Assembly: GCA_003670865.1 (NCBI GenBank) | Contig: QWQJ01000143.1 | Span: forward strand, 1-34,481 | DNA length: 34,481 bases | Direction: 5' to 3' | Source: Planctomycetota bacterium | GTDB lineage: Bacteria > Planctomycetota > Planctomycetia > Pirellulales > UBA1268 | Shown here: piece by piece, positions 17,384-24,370 of the stretch | Numbering within the stretch: the first letter of the stretch is position 1 | Layout of the letters: each line of letters begins with the position of its first letter | The notes under the pieces: generated by a model | The model's database searches: none | The model's input: only the letters and a program-made list of their open reading frames with translations | What the model was told of the DNA's origin: nothing | Translations under genes and position numbers: made by a program

Positions 17384-17994
17384 GAGGCACCTGTCTTGGC
17401 ATTCGATCGGATACTGGAGTCTCTCGTTGCCACTGACGAGCGTCGGCTCAGTTTTTGTCGCAGAGAATGCAGCCCTCGGCGGATATGTGACTTCACGGTT
17501 CCCAGCGGGAGCAAGGTCTGTTCGGCGATGGCGGCGTGCGAGAGTCCGTCGTACACCGAGAGCCTGAGCACTCTTTGCTCCTCCGGATGTAACTCTTGCA
17601 AGTGCTCCGCTGCCACCCTCGCTTCATCCCACAACTCCAGAGCAACGACTCCCTCGGAGAATCGCTGCACACTCACTGCTTCCACAACACTTAACTCATG
17701 AAGCGAGCACGTGTTGGACTGATTTTTTTGCCGTCGCATTCGATCAATCAACCTCCGCCTGGCAATCATTGCTACAAATGTCACCTCATCGGCTACAAGC
17801 GGATCGAATCGACCAGCTGACCTCCAAATATCTATAAAAATTTCCTGCACTGCATCCTCCGCATCCTGCTGGCTTCTCAGCCTTCTTTTTGCCAGCGACC
17901 AGATGAGGCCTCCATATTTCGAGACGCACTCCGGCACCGCGGCCTCTTCACCTCTGGCAATGCGCGACAATAAGAAAGTTTCCAGCGGTTTCAA
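17380..17994 (-). CDS. ECF RNA polymerase sigma factor, SigK-like
   Basis: A 204-aa sigma-70 factor of the extracytoplasmic-function type. Region 2 spans about residues 22-92, with the core-binding block DAEDAVQEIFIDIW (44-57). Region 4 spans about 130-182, with the helix-turn-helix LSHAAIAEQTLLPLGTVKSHIRRG. There is no region 3, as expected. The start is TTG at 17994, because an in-frame stop lies a few codons upstream and there is no ATG before region 2; GAGA 7 nt before it is a weak Shine-Dalgarno. The anti-sigma partner overlaps its stop. ECF sigma factors usually activate their own operon, but I could not identify a promoter with confidence. Confidence 0.9.
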   Translation of the reverse strand: MKPLETFLLSRIARGEEAAVPECVSKYGGLIWSLAKRRLRSQQDAEDAVQEIFIDIWRSAGRFDPLVADEVTFVAMIARRRLIDRMRRQKNQSNTCSLHELSVVEAVSVQRFSEGVVALELWDEARVAAEHLQELHPEEQRVLRLSVYDGLSHAAIAEQTLLPLGTVKSHIRRGLHSLRQKLSRRSSVATRDSSIRSNAKTGAS

Positions 17995-18101
17995 AACAAT
18001 TCTCGATCATTCTGGACAGCTATCCCCCCAACTATCACGCACGAGGGCGACAGGTGAATCAACAGGGGAACTCAGCTAACAGATCATAACGTAACAAAGA
18101 C

Positions 18102-18131
18102 GTGCGGAGCAGGCTTTTGCCCGCTCCGCAC
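18102..18131 (-). terminator. strong hairpin terminator after the fasciclin gene
   Basis: The 9-bp arms GTGCGGAGC and GCTCCGCAC enclose a further 3-bp stem (GGC/GCC) with a TTTT loop. On the minus strand the stem is followed by GTCTTTGTT. It lies 76 nt past the FAS1 stop and before the sigma gene, so it probably separates the two transcripts. Confidence 0.7.
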
Positions 18132-18207
18132 CTTTGGTTCTAGCAATGGTTTAAGCCGTTCCTGAATGCTCAGGTACTCGACCCTAAAAACAAGGTCTTG
18201 CTTACAC

Positions 18208-18801
18208 TTACTTTGCCGTTTTTTCTGGCGGAAGAATAACCGCATCAATCACATGGATGACGCCGTTGCTCGTCAAAATGTCAGTCTTTACGACCTTCGC
18301 ACCGTCGATCATGACCGTGCCGCCGTCGACCTTAACTTTGACTTTCGAGCCCTGTACCGTGGCCGCCTCAGTCAGCTTCACGACATCGGCCGCAAGCACC
18401 TTACCGGGTACAACGTGGTAGGTGAGGATCTCCACGAGTTTCGCTTTGCTTTCCGGCTTCAGAAGCGATTCGACCGTGCCTTTTGGAAGTTTGGCAAAGG
18501 CCTCATCGGTGGGTGCAAAGACTGTAAATGGGCCCTTACCCTTCAGAGTGTCGACCAATCCAGCAGCCGTCACAGCAGCCACAAGAGTCTTAAAACTACC
18601 CGCCCCTACGGCCGTATCGACGATGTCTTTTGTCTCTGCCTGATGGGCCACAAGCGTCACGTGTGCCTGCGATGCAGCCTTAGCCTTGGCCGCTGCAGCT
18701 ACCGGACACTCATCTCCACGCACAACGCTCGTTGCACAGACAACTACAGCAAACGCTGCCATAACCCCGACTCGAACAGATACGCCTTGCATAAATCGCA
18801 T
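18208..18801 (-). CDS. secreted fasciclin (FAS1) domain protein
   Basis: A 197-aa exported protein with one FAS1 domain, a fold used for adhesion and matrix contacts. The signal peptide runs to about residue 29. An Ala/Lys-rich linker leads to the domain at about 57-192. The H1 block [11 protein letters not shown] (92-102), the Tyr-His pair (128-129, TYHV) and the H2 block [12 protein letters not shown] (180-191) are all present. I chose the ATG at 18801 because AAAGG lies 8 nt upstream; an ATG at 18816 would add five residues. It lies just upstream of the SigK/RskA-like pair on the same strand, as does the aquaporin gene behind it. In mycobacteria the SigK-RskA pair controls the FAS1 proteins MPT70 and MPT83, so this gene is a likely target. 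Confidence 0.92.
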   Translation of the reverse strand: MRFMQGVSVRVGVMAAFAVVVCATSVVRGDECPVAAAAKAKAASQAHVTLVAHQAETKDIVDTAVGAGSFKTLVAAVTAAGLVDTLKGKGPFTVFAPTDEAFAKLPKGTVESLLKPESKAKLVEILTYHVVPGKVLAADVVKLTEAATVQGSKVKVKVDGGTVMIDGAKVVKTDILTSNGVIHVIDAVILPPEKTAK

Positions 18802-18952
18802 AAGAAAACCTTTCATGAGCTGAAAACTAGGCTGCCGGAACTGACGAGAGCCGGACTAAAGAGTCTTCGCAGCCACCAACCCGGTGGATGCAAAAAAATT
18901 TGGCCGCTTCCTACGCTCAAAGTTTCGCTGCCAATCCCAGACGTTTGAGCTT

Positions 18953-19822
<870 letters not shown>

Positions 19823-19927
19823 TCACGACATCCCAGACTCTCCGCAACCAATCTGCGACGCGGCGAAACTACAACATCCCCGTCTCGCGTAAAAGCATCT
19901 GCACGCTGGCCCCTGGCAAAGCCGCCC

Positions 19928-21295
19928 ATGAATGACATCCTTTTTCACTATTATCGCGTCAATCCCACGACTTGGTTCTATTTTTCATCGCTCTTATCGA
20001 TCGCACTTTTTTTTAAGTTCAATCGCATCTGGAGCGTTCGGAATCTCGATCTCGTGGGCCTTGTGCTTCTGGCCCCCGGATTGCTGGCCGTGGAATATGG
20101 TGGATATAAGGCAAGCACCGCCACGCAGCAACTTGGTTTTGTCTGGATCTTTGTCGTGTCGGCGGCATTCCTTGTTCGCATGCTGTTTGACTCCTTGATG
20201 GTGCGACGGCCCATGCTGGAGCCAAACTTGTCGGCTGGGGGTCTTGTCTTTTTGGGCATCTCTCTCCTCGTATTTTTGCTTGCCAATGTGATCACTACCC
20301 GACCCCAACGCGACGACCTCGCCGGTGCGGCAACTGCCACCCGACTGGAAACGGGCGAAGCAAGCGTCGACACTGATCAACTCACTCGGCTCGGCCCCGG
20401 CTACCCACTTCTTTTCTTGCTACCGCAAATCTCCACACAAAGGATCTTTTCTGCCGATGGTGGCTCGGCCGGCACGACAGATGCCCGCGAGACAAATCGC
20501 CGGGTTGTGCACGAAACCACGGCGAGGATCATGGCAATCGGTTCACAACTCGCCATTGTGACGGGCATGATCTTGATTGGATGGTGGCACTTTGAAAATA
20601 CTCGGCTGGGAATCGCCGCCGCCGTACTCTATCTCCTGCTCCCCTACACCGCGATCATGACTGGCCGCGTCGATCACGCCTTGCCCGGCGCTCTGATCAT
20701 CTGGGCGATCGCCACATACCGGCGTCCACTGATCTGTGGATCGCTGATCGGCCTGGCAATCGGCACGATCTACTATCCGATTTTCCTCTTGCCGCTGTGG
20801 TGTAGCTTCTACTGGGAACGAGGCATCCGCCGATTCGCGACGGGAATCGGCCTGTCGTTGCTCTTTCTGGTTTTTGGACTTTGGTTTACTTCGCCCGACG
20901 CAAATGTGTTTATCGGCCAGTTACGCCAGATGTTTGGCTGGGTCTTTCCCAACGAGGTGTCGCTGGAAGGCTTCTGGTCCCTGCCAAATAATGACGCGGT
21001 TTTTCGACTGCCGGTGCTGGCTGCCTTTATAGCGATGATCGCCACCCTAGCCATCTGGCCGGTGCCAAAAAATCTGGGCACTCTGCTGAGTTGTTCCGCA
21101 GCAGTCTTACTGGGGAGTCAGTTTTGGAAGGCACACAACGGGGGCCTTTTCATGGCCTGGTTTTTACCGCTTCTGCTGCTGGTGATCTTTCGACCAAATC
21201 TGGAAAACCGGGTGGCCCTGCTGGTCCTGGATGCCGCGTGGTTTCCAAAACGCCGACGCACCACGACGCTTGTGCCAGCCGAATCCTTGCCTTAA
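19928..21295 (+). CDS. polytopic membrane protein, unknown function
   Basis: A 455-aa protein with about ten or more hydrophobic segments spread over its length. A soluble loop at about 115-190 interrupts them. The segment around residues 235-300 (LLLPYTAIMTGRVDHALPGAL, then AIGTIYYPIFLLPLW) recalls GT39/GT87-type polyprenyl-sugar glycosyltransferases, but I do not see a clear catalytic Asp motif in the first loop, so I do not assign that function. Start: the ATG at 19928 directly precedes the first membrane region; the frame upstream is basic and unlike a protein N-terminus. Its stop shares bases with the stop of the convergent HEAT gene (TTAA at 21292-21295). Confidence 0.65.
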   Translation: MNDILFHYYRVNPTTWFYFSSLLSIALFFKFNRIWSVRNLDLVGLVLLAPGLLAVEYGGYKASTATQQLGFVWIFVVSAAFLVRMLFDSLMVRRPMLEPNLSAGGLVFLGISLLVFLLANVITTRPQRDDLAGAATATRLETGEASVDTDQLTRLGPGYPLLFLLPQISTQRIFSADGGSAGTTDARETNRRVVHETTARIMAIGSQLAIVTGMILIGWWHFENTRLGIAAAVLYLLLPYTAIMTGRVDHALPGALIIWAIATYRRPLICGSLIGLAIGTIYYPIFLLPLWCSFYWERGIRRFATGIGLSLLFLVFGLWFTSPDANVFIGQLRQMFGWVFPNEVSLEGFWSLPNNDAVFRLPVLAAFIAMIATLAIWPVPKNLGTLLSCSAAVLLGSQFWKAHNGGLFMAWFLPLLLLVIFRPNLENRVALLVLDAAWFPKRRRTTTLVPAESLP

Positions 21296-22332
21296 CCCCG
21301 TCTCGGGTCAAAGTCAGGGGGCGATTGACGATTGGCTAGCCAGGCCCGCCAGGCCGATCGATTCCACTCAAAATTGACGCCCGTCAATGTGATCAAGGCC
21401 TGCAGCACACGCTCGTTCTGAACGCTCACCTTACTGTTTTTTTTGCCACTCCCCATCGAAAGTCCACCGCCCGAGGGTGTGAATGTGGCACTGGTCGCCC
21501 CCTCTGCGCCGCTACCCACCACAATTATGTGCTGTGTTTCCAACGCGTTGATTAACGGACTGACCGCCGATGGCACTCCGAGCCGACCAATTACCTCGGC
21601 GGCTCGATTGATTCGCGCGTTGTCGGATCCAGCAAGTGCCGAGAGGATTGCGGGCAGAGCCTGATGCGGCCCAATCACAATCAGTCGCTCGGTGGCAGCA
21701 ATGCGGGTTTCTGGATCGGAATGATCGATAGCCGTGGCAATCAAAACAGTTGTGGCATCCGACGAGCGAATCCGAGAGAGTGCTTCTACATACAAACTTC
21801 GCACACGAAACGACGGCTCCTGAGAGAGAGCGGTGGCCAAGGCTGGCACGGCAAAGCGATCGGAAATCTCGCGAATCTCCTCGGCAGCCCGGTCGGCCTG
21901 AAGCGGTTGTTCAAGCTGTTTACGCAGCCGCCCTAATTTTAGATTCCATTCCTTCTGTGCGAGATTGGCCCGCTCGGCCCGCTCGATCAACTCGATCTCT
22001 TGAACGGTTCGCCACGCCCCTCGACTGCGAACAAACCCCCGCGCTACCATCACTTCCTGCTGAGTCTTGCGCGATGCAGCAGCATCGTCCAGAGCAGCAC
22101 TCTCGGCGGGATCCTCCGCAGCAGCCACCCGGGAGCTGGCTCCAGTAAGGCGACTAGCCGCGGTTACTGCGCAAGCAGAGAAAAGAACTGCCCGGCATGC
22201 CCACCTGTAGAACGAGCCAAGTGCCGCCTGACTGGCTGCAATTGTGTAACGACTTCGCAACTGAAAAATGGCGGGCATGGTTGTTCCGGCGGTTTTTGTA
22301 CGCTCGAATTTTTCCAGATCCTTATGTACCAC
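21292..22332 (-). CDS. exported HEAT-repeat protein
   Basis: A 346-aa protein, or 328 aa if it starts at the ATG at 22278. A hydrophobic, Ala-rich leader near residues 45-70 suggests export. After a charged helical stretch (90-150) come HEAT-type repeats at about 150-265 (AVPALATALSQEP, VRSLYVEALSRI, DSDPETR-like DHSDPETRIAATERL, LPAILSALAGSDNARINRAAEVIGRLG). A Gly/Ser-rich loop and a final LTGVNFEWNRSAWRAWL block follow. The GTG at 22332 overlaps the end of the GspF gene by 11 nt, implying co-expression with it. HEAT proteins bind partners; which partner is unknown. Confidence 0.72.
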   Translation of the reverse strand: MVHKDLEKFERTKTAGTTMPAIFQLRSRYTIAASQAALGSFYRWACRAVLFSACAVTAASRLTGASSRVAAAEDPAESAALDDAAASRKTQQEVMVARGFVRSRGAWRTVQEIELIERAERANLAQKEWNLKLGRLRKQLEQPLQADRAAEEIREISDRFAVPALATALSQEPSFRVRSLYVEALSRIRSSDATTVLIATAIDHSDPETRIAATERLIVIGPHQALPAILSALAGSDNARINRAAEVIGRLGVPSAVSPLINALETQHIIVVGSGAEGATSATFTPSGGGLSMGSGKKNSKVSVQNERVLQALITLTGVNFEWNRSAWRAWLANRQSPPDFDPRRG

Positions 22333-23356
22333 TCGTGGCGTCCTGAATCATCCCCACATAAAACAAGAAAATTCGGAAAATAATGACGACGATGAAGCAT
22401 GCCACCACGGTCCATACTAAAAACCCTGCTCCCCGGGCCGCCGCCTCAAAGCTCAGGCGGGCCTCTTCGTCGAGTTGCCCGGCCAAACGGTCGAGCACTT
22501 CCGATGTGTTGCCCGTCATCTCTCCGACGTTTACCACCTCCAGCACTCGACGGGGAAACCGCCGCGACGATTGCAACGACTCTTCCAGCGTTGCCCCTTC
22601 GCGCAGTCGCTCCTCGACTCGATCGGCATCGAGCCAGAGCCCCGGGGCCGCAGCCGACGCGAGGCTAATCAACTGCCCCGCATCGAGGCCGGCACCACTG
22701 GCCAGCGACGCCGCACGGCACCAGACAGCCGCCTCAAAGGCTCGCGATGCCGGCCCGATGACCGGAATCCTATCGACGAGCAGTCGCACGCCACCGTGCC
22801 CTCGCCAACTGGCAAGAGCGTATTGAAAGGACAACACACCAACCACCAAGCAGCCGAGCAGGAGTATTAGATAGGTGACAAGCCCGCTTACCCCAGAGAG
22901 GCCGATCCCCAAAACATCGACCGGTTTATTATTGAGGTCGCGAACAAAACCAGAAAGCAGAATCATCGCGCCCACCACGCCAATCGCCACTATCAGTTGA
23001 AACATCGGCCAGACGAGGCTGCTGATGAAAGCTCGTGTGTTTCGCACCGACCGCTCAAGCACCTGTGACAGTTCTTCTAGCGTCTGAGCTTCGTGACCCG
23101 TTCGGTCGCCGACCGCCACCATCGCCAGCACCAAGGGTGGAAATGTCTGGCCTGCCTGCTTCATGGCCAGAGCCAGTTGATTGCCTTGCGAAAGGCTCCG
23201 CAGCACAGTCTCCATTGCCGGTCGCCACGCTCGTGACACGCGGCTTGTCTCGCTGGCCCACGCTCGTCGCAAATCGATGCCTGCTTTGAGCGCGATCGCT
23301 AGCCGTCCGAGCACGGCGGCCAAGAGTTTGTCCGGCATCTGTTTACGCCAGCGCAT
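22322..23356 (-). CDS. type II secretion / type IV pilus inner-membrane protein (GspF/PilC-like)
   Basis: A 344-aa platform protein of the T2SS_F family, which anchors pseudopilus assembly in the inner membrane. It shows the expected internal duplication: VAVGDRTGH (81-89) and VNVGEMTGN (275-283) are equivalent motifs in the two cytoplasmic helical domains. Membrane segments lie at about 113-137, 153-181 and 310-336. It is shorter than canonical GspF (about 400 aa) because the N-terminal extension is missing. No GspE, GspD or pilin genes are adjacent, so the gene is an orphan here apart from the overlapping HEAT gene. GAGGTAAAG upstream of the ATG is a reasonable Shine-Dalgarno. Confidence 0.88.
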   Translation of the reverse strand: MRWRKQMPDKLLAAVLGRLAIALKAGIDLRRAWASETSRVSRAWRPAMETVLRSLSQGNQLALAMKQAGQTFPPLVLAMVAVGDRTGHEAQTLEELSQVLERSVRNTRAFISSLVWPMFQLIVAIGVVGAMILLSGFVRDLNNKPVDVLGIGLSGVSGLVTYLILLLGCLVVGVLSFQYALASWRGHGGVRLLVDRIPVIGPASRAFEAAVWCRAASLASGAGLDAGQLISLASAAAPGLWLDADRVEERLREGATLEESLQSSRRFPRRVLEVVNVGEMTGNTSEVLDRLAGQLDEEARLSFEAAARGAGFLVWTVVACFIVVIIFRIFLFYVGMIQDATSGT

Positions 23357-23518
23357 GACTTTACCTCTTGAACTCTAGAAAACTCGGCCGCAAGACCCGT
23401 CGACCCTAACAGACAACACATGCTTCTGATAAATTGGCCTCAGGAAGAGTCTAGTCAAAACCGTCTGTCGGGTCCCTCACGTGGCCCCGATACAACCCTG
23501 TTCCTTCCCTGCCGCGTC

Positions 23519-24370
23519 ATGAAACCTCACTGGCCGACTGTTACGATTGTGGGAGTCGGCTTGATCGGGGGCTCGATCGGCTTAGCGCTACAGGCACGGC
23601 GGCTGGCTGGCCGCGTGATCGGCGTGGGCCGTTTTGCCGAATCGCTAGCAGAGGCCAAGCGACTCAAAACTGTTGGCGAAACATCGCTCGACATTTCTGA
23701 GGCGGTGAGAGCGGCGGATGTGGTTGTCGTGGCAACGGGCGTGGCCGATATTCCGGGGATCCTTGACGCCATCGACATGGCAGTCCAGCCGGGCACGCTG
23801 ATCACCGATGCTGGCAGCACTAAAGCCACGATCGTGGCGGCGTGGGAAAAACGCCGTCGATTCAGACGCGGCCGGTTTGTGGGTGGCCATCCGCTGGCCG
23901 GCAGCCACCGTCGCGGCCCTGCTGCCGCTGCCGAGGATCTCTTTACCGGCCGGGCCACGGTCGTCACGCCGGTGGGCAAAACTCCTGCGAGCGACACAGA
24001 AGAAGTGGCCGAATTCTGGGTGTCGCTTGGCTCCACGGTCTATCTCATGCCGCCTCGCGATCACGATCGCATTCTCGCGCAAACCAGTCACGCACCCCAT
24101 CTCTTGGCCGCTGCGATCGCGGCTACGACTCCCCCTGATTCGCGGCCATTTACGGCGGGCGGCTGGCGCGACACCACTCGCATTGCCGCCGGCGATCCAG
24201 AACTCTGGGCCGATATTCTTCTCGACAACGCAGCCTTTGTCGCCAAGGCTCTTGTGCGGATCGCCAGCAACACCGAAAAAATGCTGTCTGCCATTGAAGC
24301 CAGTGATCGTCGCAAACTCGTGGCACTCCTCCAGCGGGCCAAGGAAGATCGCGATGCTCTGGGAAGTTGA
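23519..24370 (+). CDS. tyrA: prephenate/arogenate dehydrogenase
   Basis: A 283-aa NAD(P)-dependent dehydrogenase of tyrosine biosynthesis, acting on prephenate or arogenate. The Rossmann fingerprint GVGLIGGS (12-19) opens the protein. DAGSTK (97-102), the GGHPLAGSH block (122-130) and TSHAPHLLA (189-197) with its conserved His are the family's active-site segments. No chorismate mutase or ACT domain is attached. Sequence alone does not decide between prephenate and arogenate. The ATG at 23519 directly precedes the Rossmann strand; an upstream ATG at 23420 adds 33 residues of poor character. The last 17 nt overlap purL, so the two are likely co-translated although they belong to different pathways. 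Confidence 0.92.
   Translation: MKPHWPTVTIVGVGLIGGSIGLALQARRLAGRVIGVGRFAESLAEAKRLKTVGETSLDISEAVRAADVVVVATGVADIPGILDAIDMAVQPGTLITDAGSTKATIVAAWEKRRRFRRGRFVGGHPLAGSHRRGPAAAAEDLFTGRATVVTPVGKTPASDTEEVAEFWVSLGSTVYLMPPRDHDRILAQTSHAPHLLAAAIAATTPPDSRPFTAGGWRDTTRIAAGDPELWADILLDNAAFVAKALVRIASNTEKMLSAIEASDRRKLVALLQRAKEDRDALGS
24341..24347 (+). promoter_or_regulatory. purL Shine-Dalgarno inside tyrA
   Basis: AAGGAAG lies 6 nt before the ATG at 24354, within the last codons of tyrA. It fixes the purL start and rules out the longer upstream frame. Confidence 0.65.

Noticed and set aside
18166-18948. 260-codon open frame on the plus strand
   Set aside because: It is antisense to the FAS1 gene, crosses its terminator hairpin region, and is rich in Arg, His and Cys without any pattern.
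23808-24353. N-terminal extension of PurL
   Set aside because: It overlaps tyrA out of frame. AAGGAAG and the PurS-like opening fix the start at 24354.
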